The notes below the pieces were generated by a model that made no database searches, was not told where the DNA came from, and saw only the letters and a list, made by a program, of their open reading frames with translations. A DNA stretch of 32,421 bases from Gammaproteobacteria bacterium RIFCSPHIGHO2_02_FULL_42_43 (GTDB lineage Bacteria > Pseudomonadota > Gammaproteobacteria > Coxiellales > Coxiellaceae): the NCBI GenBank assembly GCA_001801425.1, contig MGXR01000014.1, forward strand, positions 1 through 32,421. The letters are read 5' to 3'. The translations under genes and the position numbers were made by a program. Within the stretch, counting starts at the first letter, position 1, and each line of letters starts with the position of its first letter. Below are positions 15,909-25,645 of this stretch, one piece after another.

Positions 15909-16512
15909 ATTATTTATCAAATATTGTTTACTGGGTCTTGTGTTGATGGTAACGGTCGCTGTTGCAGCTGTATCACCGGTTACCGAATTGCAAGGTGTTG
16001 CCAATCGCATGATCTCGCAATTAGACAGCAATAAAGCGCGCCTCGGCAATATCAGCGTAATTCGTCGCATTGTAAATTCTACCTTATTGCCTCACGTTGA
16101 TTTGAATCGCATGTCAGCTTCTGTCGTTGGTCGAAATTGGAGAACAGCAACACCTGCACAACAAGCACAATTCAAAAAAGAATTTTCGGATTTGGTCACG
16201 ACCACTTACGCTTCTGCGCTGGCTTCTTACGACGACGATCGCGTGGAATTTCGTCCATTGCGTGAGAATGTTTCTGGCCGTCAAACCACTCGAGTTGATA
16301 GTGTCATCGTTCGCAAAAATGGCCAACGCATTCCGATCAGCTATGATGTTGCGCAAGCGGGCGGGCAATGGAAAGTGTATGACTTCAGCATTGAGCATGT
16401 GAGCATGGTGCAAAGTTATCGTTCGCAATTTGCTGGTGTATTAGCGAATGGCGGCATGCCTGCATTGTTATCTCGCTTGGCATCCCATAATCGCAATGTT
16501 GTGCGTAAATGA
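15898..16512 (+). CDS. mlaC: Periplasmic phospholipid carrier MlaC
   Basis: 204 residues from the ATG at 15898, chosen because GAGGA (15884-15888) is 9 nt upstream and a signal peptide follows (MRHKLFIKYCLLGLVLMVTV, cleavage near AVAAVS). MlaC shuttles phospholipid between the outer-membrane MlaA complex and MlaFEDB. Family marks: LLPHVDLNRMSASVVGRNWR, FKKEFSDLVTTTYASALASY, and the C-terminal KVYDFSIEHVSMVQSYRSQF. The 3' end overlaps mlaB by ATGA. Confidence 0.95.
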   Translation: MRHKLFIKYCLLGLVLMVTVAVAAVSPVTELQGVANRMISQLDSNKARLGNISVIRRIVNSTLLPHVDLNRMSASVVGRNWRTATPAQQAQFKKEFSDLVTTTYASALASYDDDRVEFRPLRENVSGRQTTRVDSVIVRKNGQRIPISYDVAQAGGQWKVYDFSIEHVSMVQSYRSQFAGVLANGGMPALLSRLASHNRNVVRK

Positions 16513-16790
16513 GCGATATTATTTCCACTCACAACGGATTTTCTTTGCAAGGAAAAGTATCTTTTGATAATGTGCTCGCTTTGCGTTTGCAGGGCGAAGC
16601 ATTGATTCGGCAAAATTGCACGATTGATTTGTCACATATCGCGGGAATGGATGCCGCTATTTTTTCGCTATTGTTGTGTTGGAAGCGATGGGCCAATGCA
16701 CGGCGTGTGACCGTGCATTTTATTCATGCACCCGCATCCATTAAAAAAATGAGTGTACTTTTTTCGTTGACTCAATTACTAGAAATATAA
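16509..16790 (+). CDS. mlaB: STAS-domain protein MlaB
   Basis: 93 residues. A small cytoplasmic STAS domain that in E. coli binds and stabilises MlaF. The pattern is LRLQGEALIRQNCTIDLSHI then AGMDAAIFSLLLCWKRWA. In most MlaB proteins the loop reads D-(S/T)-A-G; here it is DAAI, so the conserved hydroxyl residue and glycine are both missing. The position, ATGA overlap and length still make MlaB the clear call. The ibaG gene that commonly lies between mlaB and murA is absent. Confidence 0.88.
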   Translation: MSDIISTHNGFSLQGKVSFDNVLALRLQGEALIRQNCTIDLSHIAGMDAAIFSLLLCWKRWANARRVTVHFIHAPASIKKMSVLFSLTQLLEI

Positions 16791-18267
<1,477 letters not shown>

Positions 18268-18302
18268 CATAGAAACACTAAACAAATCGGAGCGAGATTT
18301 AC

Positions 18303-18584
18303 ATGGCTAGCACCATTGACGAATTAACCGTCGCTTACACAGAAGACGGTATTGAAACCGTGAAAGAATTGGAAAAAGTTGTATTAACCAAGGGCGCTTG
18401 GAGTACGATTATATTTCGCTTGCAAGACTGGGACAGAAAAAAAGAATGCTACGGTCCCGACAAATATTCCATTCGTCGTTATCAAAAACGCAACGGAGAA
18501 TATGTGTTGCGATCCAAATTTACCATTTCCAGCAAAGATCAAGCGCAACAAATTATTGATCAGCTGTTGTTGTGGATTAAGTAA
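18303..18584 (+). CDS. Small protein of unknown function
   Basis: 93 residues with no signal or membrane segment. Starts at an ATG with GGAGCGAG ~7 nt upstream. The composition is balanced and looks like a compact alpha/beta domain: TIDELTVAYTEDGIETVKEL, a WSTIIFRLQDWDRKKECYGP segment and FTISSKDQAQQIIDQLLLWI at the end. I have the impression of a small conserved bacterial family but cannot name it. It follows murA by 35 nt and may share its transcript. Confidence 0.75.
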   Translation: MASTIDELTVAYTEDGIETVKELEKVVLTKGAWSTIIFRLQDWDRKKECYGPDKYSIRRYQKRNGEYVLRSKFTISSKDQAQQIIDQLLLWIK

Positions 18585-18594
18585 CATACAGGAC

Positions 18595-18999
18595 CTAACA
18601 CCAATTCTCAATTTTCAATTCAGCAATACGCTTAAATTCTTTTTCGTTGTTTGTGACCAAGATAACACCCAAAGACAACGCATGTGCAGCGATCAGAAGA
18701 TCATTGCCGCCAATAGGCTCGCCTTTTTTTTCAAGCAGGGATCTGATTTTTGCGTAATATTCAGCGACCGCGTTTGGCAAAGGTAATACGGGAATGAAGT
18801 GAGTCAACGCAGTTAATTTTTGAATGGCCTGTTGGTGCAATTGACTTTTGTATGCGCCATATAATAATTCAGAATAAGTGATAATGGACATACCAATTTC
18901 ACCTGGCAATGTCTGTTCAAAACGAGTTAACACAGTCGCAGGTTTTTTCTTCGAGATATAAATACAAATATTAGTATCTAGCATATATTTTAATGACAT
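18595..18999 (-). CDS. vapC: VapC-type PIN-domain toxin
   Basis: 134 residues, typical of VapC. PIN-domain RNases coordinate a metal with conserved acids and cleave tRNA or rRNA. Visible: YMLDTNICIYISKK (first Asp), ITYSELLYGAYKS (Glu), GGNDLLIAAHALSLG (third Asp) and LVTNNEKEFKRI (last acidic site). The DTNICIY and ITYSELLYGA forms resemble the VapC/FitB group that cleaves initiator tRNA, but the target is not shown. The ATG shares one base with the vapB stop (TGATG). Convergent with the preceding small gene. Confidence 0.92.
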   Translation of the reverse strand: MSLKYMLDTNICIYISKKKPATVLTRFEQTLPGEIGMSIITYSELLYGAYKSQLHQQAIQKLTALTHFIPVLPLPNAVAEYYAKIRSLLEKKGEPIGGNDLLIAAHALSLGVILVTNNEKEFKRIAELKIENWC

Positions 19000-19262
19000 C
19001 AGAACTTCCTTTTTTGAGGCAATGGGTCGTGCCGCCCTTCTTTCATAAAATCATCCGGTAATTCGGTTAGCAATTTAAATGCTCGCGACATATCCGATTG
19101 TGCCTTGCGAATCACTACTTCGTCATTTCGCATGAAGATAATGACGGGACCAACAGAAAAATGAAATGCATTGGGCAGGCGAACCGCCAAAGAATTTCCA
19201 CTTTTAAAGACCATGGTTTTTCTAGCATCACTTAACTTTTTAGTGGACTTGGTTTTTCGCAT
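18999..19262 (-). CDS. vapB: VapB-type antitoxin
   Basis: 87 residues from the ATG at 19262, preceded by GAGGG at 8 nt. The AbrB/SpoVT-like swapped-hairpin DNA-binding core is clear (MVFKSGNSLAVRLPNAFHFS), preceded by a Lys/Arg-rich segment (MRKTKSTKKLSDARKT). The C-terminal half (LTELPDDFMKEGRHDPLPQK) would be the flexible VapC-binding part. A longer frame to 19307 is rejected for lack of a binding site. A start at MVFKSGNS (19214) is possible. Autoregulation through the palindrome at 19278-19293 is likely. Confidence 0.88.
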   Translation of the reverse strand: MRKTKSTKKLSDARKTMVFKSGNSLAVRLPNAFHFSVGPVIIFMRNDEVVIRKAQSDMSRAFKLLTELPDDFMKEGRHDPLPQKRKF

Positions 19263-19277
19263 GGGTAACACCCTCAA

Positions 19278-19293
19278 TAATGTATATACATTA
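19278..19293. promoter_or_regulatory. 16-bp perfect palindrome, likely VapB operator
   Basis: TAATGTATATACATTA is its own reverse complement and lies 15 bp upstream of the vapB start. A further TATACA half-site occurs at 19299-19304. AbrB-fold antitoxins commonly bind such AT-rich palindromes to repress their own operon. Confidence 0.6.
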
Positions 19294-19384
19294 ATAAGTA
19301 TACACAATTATAAATGAGTTGGTTAGGCGCTCGCTACCGTGTCAGACGTTGCAAATCTCGCTGCGTGGATCCCTGTTTTTCGAT

Positions 19385-19498
19385 CCACTCGCTACCGCTC
19401 GTGTCTATGTCCAAAATAATAATGGATCCCATTCGCTACCGCTCGTGTCTATGTCCAAAATAATAACGGACCTAGACGCGACCGGTAGGGAGCGAAGT
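19385..19498. repeat. GCTACCGCTCGTGTCTA repeats, two direct and one inverted
   Basis: Direct copies start near 19386 and 19430 with a 44-bp period that includes CCAAAATAATAA. A diverged inverted copy lies at ~19469-19498 (GGACCTAGACGCGACCGG). Same family as 5161-5318. The ~335 bp between vapB and lssY hold only this, the next repeat and the vapB upstream region; a 90-codon frame here is not a gene. Confidence 0.8.
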
Positions 19499-19500
19499 TT

Positions 19501-19591
19501 TACGCACTTGGTCCGTCAAGATGATTTGCTTCGCAAATCCCGCTCACTGACGTGCGCGGCTCTTTGTTTATTGATGCGCGTGTTTCTGTGA
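19501..19591 (+). repeat. CGCACTTG...TTCTGTGA repeat, long version
   Basis: A 91-bp copy with the internal hairpin GATTTGC-ttc-GCAAATC. Similar along its length to 26124-26217; its GCGCGGCTCTTTGT part recurs inverted at 759-790. Confidence 0.75.
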
Positions 19592-19598
19592 TCATTGA

Positions 19599-21641
19599 TC
19601 ACATAATGGGTTGAGTTCTCATCAACAACACCCGATGATTCCACCGTAGTGACGATTGATCGCGCGAAGCGGTGACGAGTTTTTGTTGCAATGATGCGGT
19701 GTCTGCGATCAAATTTTTTAATCCAATATTATTGCGTAGTGATATTTTCGCGCGTTGTCGAATAGACATTAATTCGGTTGGCGCTAAGCGAACGTCAACT
19801 GCACCAATCCAGAGTGTTTGATTTCCGGGTGTTAAAGTAATGTGACTGTCCCACAAATACAATTCAATAATACGTTTGCGCGCAGGAACATGTTTAATTA
19901 AAAAAAGCACCGGCGGTTGATTGTGATACAACCAAGGTAGCAGTGGTGTGTGATATTCCGCATTTAAACTAGAAAAACGTTGCAGTGCTGATTTCAGTTT
20001 GGTTTGTTTGAGCGGCGCCACCCATCCCCGTTGTTTCAATATCATTTTAATTTGTGATAGATTTCCCTGCCATTGCACATTCAATGGTTGAAATGGTTTT
20101 CCAAAACGATCATTGCGATACAGCGGCGTGTAAGTGAGTGGATGATCCCACCATGCTTGCATTGCGATAGTTTGAGCGGGCTGAACGCGTTGATATTGAA
20201 TAAGACTATCTGAAAAATCTCGATATAAATAAATACTGTAAGGGTAGGCCATGCTGACAAATAATAATATCGCGGTAAAGACCGGCGGCAATCGCAATTG
20301 CCCTCTGAGGTTGGGCATGCGTCGATAACTGACGATGCAACACAAAATGACCGCGGTGCCAATTAAACTGCTGCCCAGAATGTCGGTTACCCAATGCGCG
20401 CCCACATATAATCGAGAAAATCCGACGAAAAAAACCAGCGTGCCGAATAGTGTCCACGGTATCCAGCGATATTTTTTATCGATAAGTTGCGACACAAAAT
20501 AACTTAATAACAAATATACCGCAAAACTTGCGGTTGTGTGCCCGCTGGGAAAAGAAGACGTGTGCGATATCGAAACAAATCCTTGCGGACGCAGCGAATG
20601 AGAAATGTGTTTGAAAAATCTCGCGGCGACAATTGCCGCTCCTGCTCCTGCTAGAAAATGCAATCCTGCGCGCCATTGCTTTCTCAATAAAAATCCAACG
20701 CTCATGATGATGCTAATCCATATGCAAACCATGGGCGCACCCATAATGGTGAGGACGACAAAAATTTTATCCATTTCCGGTGTGCGAATGCTTTGCAATG
20801 CGTGAAAAACAGGAAAATTAATTGCGGTGAGTATGGTGTGATGCATCACATTCACCAGCAGTATTAAAAATAAAATAAAAGAAAGTATTGCGGTAAGCAG
20901 CAGTGTGAGCTGATGATGGTCTGATGGTTTTTGTTGATTGGTGATGAGGCGAATTAAAAATTTTCCGCCGTGATGTTTTGTTAAATAATGCCAGAGACGA
21001 TCAGTGGTATGATTGACTAATCGCGCCAGTTGCAAGAAGAAATGTTGCACCACCCAAAAAATAAACCAAATGATTGCAAAAAATAATAATCCATACAGAA
21101 AAAATTTCGTGCCTTCGCCTTTGGGCGCTTCGACAGATAACACACCGAGCATGATGCCGGGAATGGTGTACATCAACGCCCATAGCACGGCGGATGGAAT
21201 AGCAGCAACAATAAATCGCGGCCACGATAATCGCAACAAACCGGCGACGAGTGGCACCGTGCTGCGTGCAGGTCCAATAAATCTTCCAAGCACAATACTT
21301 TTTCCGCCGTGTTTTTCAAAAAATGTTTCGCCCATGGCGAGCCATTTTGGGTGTTTTCGAAAAGGCCAGATGGTGCGAATGCGCCCGTCGCAATATCGTC
21401 CCAAAATAAATCCACAACAATCGCCGATAAATGCAGCGAGTGATGTTAACCCCAATGTGAGCAGACCGGAAACGGCACCTGTTCCAATTAACACGCCAAC
21501 GACAGTCATAGTGATGGTGCCTGGAATAATTGTTCCTACTACGGGCAACGATTCTGCAAACGCCACGAGAAATGCAAATAATTCGCCGAGACCCGGGCGC
21601 GCGTGAAGGTATTGTAAAATGTGTTGCAGATACTGTTCCAT
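19599..21641 (-). CDS. lssY: LssY-type DedA-PAP2 fusion membrane phosphatase
   Basis: 680 residues and three parts. Residues ~1-200 are a DedA/SNARE-associated domain (VVGTIIPGTI; FIGDCCGFILGR; GRFIGPARSTVPLVAGLL), a family linked to lipid flipping. Residues ~245-440 are a PAP2 lipid phosphatase with the full signature: K344...RP (HISHSLRP), PSGH at 365-368, and SR-5x-H-3x-D (SRLYVGAHWVTD). Residues ~450-680 match the extra C-terminal region of LssY proteins (Legionella lss locus), including YTPLYRNDRFGKPFQPLNVQ. A likely role is dephosphorylation of undecaprenyl-PP or phosphatidate in the inner membrane, but the substrate is unknown. Its ATG overlaps the lipA stop by one base, making it the last gene of lipB-lipA-lssY. 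Confidence 0.9.
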   Translation of the reverse strand: MEQYLQHILQYLHARPGLGELFAFLVAFAESLPVVGTIIPGTITMTVVGVLIGTGAVSGLLTLGLTSLAAFIGDCCGFILGRYCDGRIRTIWPFRKHPKWLAMGETFFEKHGGKSIVLGRFIGPARSTVPLVAGLLRLSWPRFIVAAIPSAVLWALMYTIPGIMLGVLSVEAPKGEGTKFFLYGLLFFAIIWFIFWVVQHFFLQLARLVNHTTDRLWHYLTKHHGGKFLIRLITNQQKPSDHHQLTLLLTAILSFILFLILLVNVMHHTILTAINFPVFHALQSIRTPEMDKIFVVLTIMGAPMVCIWISIIMSVGFLLRKQWRAGLHFLAGAGAAIVAARFFKHISHSLRPQGFVSISHTSSFPSGHTTASFAVYLLLSYFVSQLIDKKYRWIPWTLFGTLVFFVGFSRLYVGAHWVTDILGSSLIGTAVILCCIVSYRRMPNLRGQLRLPPVFTAILLFVSMAYPYSIYLYRDFSDSLIQYQRVQPAQTIAMQAWWDHPLTYTPLYRNDRFGKPFQPLNVQWQGNLSQIKMILKQRGWVAPLKQTKLKSALQRFSSLNAEYHTPLLPWLYHNQPPVLFLIKHVPARKRIIELYLWDSHITLTPGNQTLWIGAVDVRLAPTELMSIRQRAKISLRNNIGLKNLIADTASLQQKLVTASRDQSSLRWNHRVLLMRTQPIM

Positions 21642-22591
21642 TACTTACTCATATTCGCTGCTTGCAAATCTGCGTGATAAGACGATCTGACCAAAGGCCC
21701 GCTCGCGACATTTAAAAATCCCAATGATTTCGCAAATTCAGCATGCTCGATAAATTCTTGCGGTGTCACATAACGATCAACCGGCAGATGAAAACGCGTG
21801 GGCTGCAAATATTGGCCGAGTGTTAACATATCCACTTGATGCGCGCGTAAATCACGCAACACCTGTTTTACCTCGTCCGCCGTTTCACCTAATCCCAACA
21901 TCATGCCAGATTTCGTGGGAATGTGCGAAAAGCGTGATTTAAATGTTTTTAATAATGTCAACGAGGTTTGATAATCAGAACCGGGACGTGCTTGTTTGTA
22001 TAATCGTGGTGCTGTTTCAATATTGTGATTAAAAATATCAGGCAAATGCACGCTCGTCGCATCGAGTGCGCGATCCATTCTGCCGCGATAATCTGGCACC
22101 AACGTTTCAATTTTAACGTTAGGACATTTTTCTCGAATTGCCTGAATGCACGCACTAAAATGCGATGCACCGCCGTCACGCAAATCATCCCGATCAACAG
22201 AAGTCACAACAACATATTTTAACTGCATGAGCGAAATTGTTTTCGCCAAATTTATTGGTTCTTCAGGATCGAGTGGGTCGGGGCGCCCGTGCCCCACATC
22301 GCAAAACGCACAACGTCTTGTGCACTTGTCACCCATGATCATGAATGTGGCGGTGCCATGACTGAAACATTCGTTTAAATTAGGACATGAGGCTTCTTCG
22401 CAAACGGTGTGCAAGCGATGTTCGCGCAACATATTTTTAATATGACTCACCTTGTCGCTGTGTGTTAATTTAATGCGTATCCAATCGGGTTTGCGCAATG
22501 GCGGCGCACTATTTTCAATTTTGATGGGGATGCGTGAGAGCTTATCTTTTCCGAGTGTTTTTTGCGTGGGGTCGTAAGTGCGATCGCTCAT
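21641..22591 (-). CDS. lipA: Lipoyl synthase LipA
   Basis: 316 residues, normal length. A radical SAM enzyme that inserts two sulfurs into octanoyl groups on lipoyl domains. Both iron-sulfur motifs are intact: [12 protein letters not shown] (auxiliary cluster) and CTRRCAFC (radical SAM CX3CX2C). Other family blocks include [42 protein letters not shown] and the near-terminal [11 protein letters not shown] with the auxiliary-cluster serine. Overlaps lipB by 4 nt. Confidence 0.98.
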   Translation of the reverse strand: MSDRTYDPTQKTLGKDKLSRIPIKIENSAPPLRKPDWIRIKLTHSDKVSHIKNMLREHRLHTVCEEASCPNLNECFSHGTATFMIMGDKCTRRCAFCDVGHGRPDPLDPEEPINLAKTISLMQLKYVVVTSVDRDDLRDGGASHFSACIQAIREKCPNVKIETLVPDYRGRMDRALDATSVHLPDIFNHNIETAPRLYKQARPGSDYQTSLTLLKTFKSRFSHIPTKSGMMLGLGETADEVKQVLRDLRAHQVDMLTLGQYLQPTRFHLPVDRYVTPQEFIEHAEFAKSLGFLNVASGPLVRSSYHADLQAANMSK

Positions 22592-23208
22592 GGTGCGTAT
22601 CCAAAATTATTTTTAATGTGGCTCACGAATTTGTTTTTTACTCCCATCATTGTAACATCGTTATCAAAATTTTTGATTTGCGTCATCGCCATATTTTTAT
22701 ATCCGCATGGATTAATGTACTGAAATGGGGTTAAATCCATATCAACATTCAAAGCAATGCCATGATAACTCGCATTTTTGCGCACGCGAAGGCCAATCGA
22801 GGCAATTTTGGCTTGATTGACGTAAACGCCCGGGGCTTTGCAATCGGATTGCGCGTCAACGCGATATTCCGCTAGCAAACCAATCAAACTTTTTTCGAGT
22901 GTGCGCACCAAATCGCGCGCAAATAATTTTTTCCGCTGCAAATCAAACAGAACATAAGCGACCAATTGTCCAGGGCCGTGATAAGTGATTTGTCCTCCGC
23001 GATCGGTTTGAACAATGGGGATATCGTGTGGATTGAGCACGTGTTCTGGTTTTCCCGCGAGCCCTTGCGTGAAAACCGGTGGATGCTCTAATAACCATAA
23101 TTCATCGGGTGTGTCACTCGTACGCTCATCCGTGAAGTTACGCATTTTTTGCCAAGTAGTTTGATAATCAGCCAGTCCCAACTCGCGAATAAATAATATA
23201 TTATGCAT
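22588..23208 (-). CDS. lipB: Octanoyltransferase LipB
   Basis: 206 residues from the ATG at 23208. Transfers octanoate from ACP to lipoyl-dependent enzymes, providing the substrate for LipA. Signature blocks: [40 protein letters not shown] (catalytic Lys) and FQYINPCGY (catalytic Cys). An in-frame extension to 23286 exists but lies inside the 200-bp repeat that starts 3-5 nt upstream of the chosen ATG. The usual upstream partner ybeD is 2.6 kb away, separated by two oppositely oriented genes. Confidence 0.97.
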   Translation of the reverse strand: MHNILFIRELGLADYQTTWQKMRNFTDERTSDTPDELWLLEHPPVFTQGLAGKPEHVLNPHDIPIVQTDRGGQITYHGPGQLVAYVLFDLQRKKLFARDLVRTLEKSLIGLLAEYRVDAQSDCKAPGVYVNQAKIASIGLRVRKNASYHGIALNVDMDLTPFQYINPCGYKNMAMTQIKNFDNDVTMMGVKNKFVSHIKNNFGYAP

Positions 23209-23212
23209 GCGC

Positions 23213-23410
23213 GGTATACCGCTCGCCAATGAAGATGCGATATTACCGCACTTCATCACTCGCGGTATATCCTGATTAGAACGCAAACGTGAAGTGAATT
23301 CACGTTTGCTAAATCTAAGGGGAGAATCACGATTCTCCCCTTAGAAACCCCATCGTGATGAGACACTTCAAAATGCGAAAAAAATCGCATTTTGAAGTGG
23401 AATGGGTATA
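23213..23410. repeat. 200-bp multi-hairpin element, copy 2
   Basis: Closely matches 12115-12314 in the same orientation. Inner stems: GCGGTATACC...GCGGTATAT, GCAAACGTGAA...TTCACGTTTGC, GGGGAGAATC/GATTCTCCCC (perfect) and CACTTCAAAATGCGA...TCGCATTTTGAAGTG (perfect), ending GGGTATA. Several differences from copy 1 fall at paired positions on both sides (e.g. AACATGAA/TTCATGTT versus AACGTGAA/TTCACGTT), i.e. compensatory changes. It lies between the divergent lipB and PQ-loop genes. Confidence 0.9.
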
Positions 23411-23459
23411 TTTTACGATATTACAGATCGTTTTCCCACAACAGGCGGAATAAATAAAA

Positions 23460-24140
23460 ATGACAGAACACATGATTGGCGAAATTACTTTGTCTATTTC
23501 CAGCATTGTTTACGTGATTTGGTTTTTACCACAATTGTGGCTGAACTTTAAGCGGAAAAATACAGACGGGTTAAGTTTATGGATGCATGGTTTATTATTG
23601 TTAGGATATAGCGCTGATTTGTTATATGGATTTGGGCGTGACATGCAGTGGCAATATCGCATGGTGACAATAGTTGGTATCGCGTGCTTGTTGATTCAGC
23701 ACATTCAATTTGGTCGTTACGGATTGCATTCTCGTGCGATTAAAATCAATTATTTTGGTTTAACGGTGCTGGCTTGTATTGTGTATGCGTATGCGCTGAT
23801 TAATTTCACTTTGCGTCATCACTCAAAACAATATTACGATATTGCCGGATTTTTATCGGACGTATGTTGGATGACCTATCTTTTACCGCAAATTATTAAA
23901 AATTTTATGTTGAAATCAACTGCAGGCTTGAGCGTGGGATTTGTAACGATTGCGGTATTGTTAAGTATTTTGGATATTCTATCTACATTTACGTTGCATT
24001 GGGATTGGCCGAGCGTGTTAGCATCATCGGTGACTTTGGTAAAGAAAGGAGTGTTGGTATTTCAGATGGTTTATTATAGAAAACGCACTTGGTCCGCGAG
24101 TGATACTCGCTCCCCGCGTGCTTCTGAGGTCATCATATAG
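23460..24140 (+). CDS. PQ-loop (SWEET/cystinosin-like) membrane protein with repeat-encoded tail
   Basis: 226 residues and about seven membrane helices. Two PQ-loop motifs are clear: VIWFLPQLWLNFKRKNTDGL near the N-terminus and TYLLPQIIKNFMLKSTAGLS around residue 145. PQ-loop proteins are small transporters for sugars or amino acids; the substrate here is unknown. The membrane domain ends near VFQMVYYRK. The final ~18 residues (RTWSASDTRSPRASEVII) are translated from the CGCACTTG repeat and share SPRASEVII with CoaBC. Its orientation is opposite to the lipB-lipA genes. Confidence 0.85.
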   Translation: MTEHMIGEITLSISSIVYVIWFLPQLWLNFKRKNTDGLSLWMHGLLLLGYSADLLYGFGRDMQWQYRMVTIVGIACLLIQHIQFGRYGLHSRAIKINYFGLTVLACIVYAYALINFTLRHHSKQYYDIAGFLSDVCWMTYLLPQIIKNFMLKSTAGLSVGFVTIAVLLSILDILSTFTLHWDWPSVLASSVTLVKKGVLVFQMVYYRKRTWSASDTRSPRASEVII

Positions 24141-24197
24141 AAAACGTACTTGGTCCGCGAGTGATACTCGCTCCCCGCGTGCTTCTGAGGTCATCAA
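24075..24197 (+). repeat. Tandem pair of 61-bp CGCACTTGG...GCTTCTGAGGTCATCA repeats
   Basis: Two nearly identical units with a period of 61 bp (TATAGAAAACGCACTTGG at 24075 and 24136). Each contains the hairpin GCGAGT-GAT-ACTCGC and ends CTTCTGAGGTCATCA. The first unit supplies the stop codon and tail of the PQ-loop gene. Confidence 0.9.
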
Positions 24198-24228
24198 TTA
24201 AATCGGGCACGCACATACTCGCTTGCCC

Positions 24229-24264
24229 TCAGAAGCACGCGTGCAGCGAAGCGGAGCAAGTGCG
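24229..24264 (-). repeat. Inverted copy of the CGCACTTG repeat
   Basis: Read on the minus strand: CGCACTTGCTCCGCTTCGCT, then GCACGCGTGCTTCTGA, the same boundary motifs as the other members. From 24198 to 24418 I see only this copy and a hairpin GTTTCGC-agaac-GCGAAAC (24366-24384). Confidence 0.75.
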
Positions 24265-24418
24265 CAGGTGTACAACGCAACGTTTTGTTAAAATTTATGT
24301 ACCAAGTTATGGTCGATAGTGGTAAATTTCCGCCGAAATGATGCACGAATTTTTATTTCTCAGGAGTTTCGCAGAACGCGAAACCCCGGTTTCTTTAGAA
24401 CACAGAAAATACCAAAAC

Positions 24419-25645
24419 ATGAAAAAAATATTGCTCGGCATAACTGGTGGTATCGCTGCTTATAAAACACCTGACTTAATTAGAAAACTACTCGAAGCAA
24501 ATTTTGAAGTGAGGGTAGTTCTCACTAAAAATGCTACTCAATTTGTGAGTCTTTTGACACTGAATACATTACTACCGAACAGTGTTTTTGAAACGTTACT
24601 TGAATCAGAGATGCAACACATTAAGCTTGCAAAATGGGCTGATACTATTGTCATTGCACCGGCAACAGCGAACGTAATAGCAAAACTCACTTATGGCTTC
24701 GCAGATGATTTATTAACCTGCATTTGTCTTGCAACAACAGCGCCTGTTTTTCTAGTGCCTGCGATGAATAAAGAAATGTGGCAACATCTTGCAACACAAC
24801 ATAATGTGAAACAATTAGAAAAACGCGGTGTGACTTTTTTAGGGCCTGACTCTGGGTCACAAGCCTGTGGTGATGTTGGTGTGGGGCGAATGTTAGAGCC
24901 CATCGATATTGTTCAGTATTTATCTGCAACAACTAACAACCCATTTCTAAAGGATATTAAAATACTGATCACCGCAGGTGCTACACGTGAAGCAATTGAT
25001 CCCGCGCGTTTCATCAGCAATAAAAGCTCTGGAAAAATGGGGTATGCTTTAGCACATGAAGCTTATTTACTGGGTGCGCAAGTAACGCTGATCAGTGGAA
25101 AAACTAGTTTACAGGAGCCGCCTTGTCATCGATTTATTCAGGTTGAGAGTGCAGCCGAAATGCTAAATTCTGTCACAAAAGAAATTGCAAATCAAAATAT
25201 ATTCATTAGCGCCGCCGCCGTTTCTGATTTTACGGTTGCTTATGTGCCGCAACAAAAAATAAAACGAAGCAAAGAAACATTAACATTTGAATTGGTTCCA
25301 ACGGTTGATATTCTGGCAACAGTTTGTGCGCAGTCGATCAAACCGTTTACCGTTGGATTTGCTGCTGAAACGGAAAATATATTTGAAAATGCAAAACAAA
25401 AACGTTTGAGAAAAGGTGCTGATCTTATTGTTGTGAATGATGTCAGCCAAGTTGATATTGGCTTTGAAAGTAATGACAATGCAGTAAGTGTTATTTCTGA
25501 AAAAGAAATTATTCATCTTAAGAAAAACTCAAAACGAAAAATAGCACAACAATTATTAAAAATAATTTTTGATCAATATCATGTGGTAATGGCGACGCAC
25601 TTGGTCCGCTTACGCTCCCCGCGTGCTTCTGAGGTCATTATATAA
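24419..25645 (+). CDS. coaBC: Bifunctional CoaBC (Dfp) with repeat-encoded tail
   Basis: 408 residues. Joins cysteine to 4'-phosphopantothenate and decarboxylates the product to 4'-phosphopantetheine for coenzyme A. The N-terminal flavin decarboxylase has LGITGGIAAYK, HIKLAKWADTIVIAPATAN (catalytic His), PAMNKEMW and the substrate-clamp Cys in GSQACGDVGVGRM. The CoaB half starts near residue 185 with ITAGATREAIDPARFISNKS, then SAAAVSDF and the catalytic-Lys region KIKRSKETLTFELVPTVDIL. The ATG at 24419 fits the family start, although no strong ribosome-binding site is visible; the frame extends to 24338. The last ~16 residues (VRLRSPRASEVII) come from the downstream repeat array. The usual neighbours dut/radC are absent. 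Confidence 0.95.
   Translation: MKKILLGITGGIAAYKTPDLIRKLLEANFEVRVVLTKNATQFVSLLTLNTLLPNSVFETLLESEMQHIKLAKWADTIVIAPATANVIAKLTYGFADDLLTCICLATTAPVFLVPAMNKEMWQHLATQHNVKQLEKRGVTFLGPDSGSQACGDVGVGRMLEPIDIVQYLSATTNNPFLKDIKILITAGATREAIDPARFISNKSSGKMGYALAHEAYLLGAQVTLISGKTSLQEPPCHRFIQVESAAEMLNSVTKEIANQNIFISAAAVSDFTVAYVPQQKIKRSKETLTFELVPTVDILATVCAQSIKPFTVGFAAETENIFENAKQKRLRKGADLIVVNDVSQVDIGFESNDNAVSVISEKEIIHLKKNSKRKIAQQLLKIIFDQYHVVMATHLVRLRSPRASEVII

Noticed and set aside
19319-19591. 90-codon ORF between vapB and lssY
   Set aside because: It is repeat sequence of two families with no coding features.
23209-23286. N-terminal extension of LipB
   Set aside because: It is encoded in the 200-bp repeat; the conserved LipB start is the ATG at 23208.
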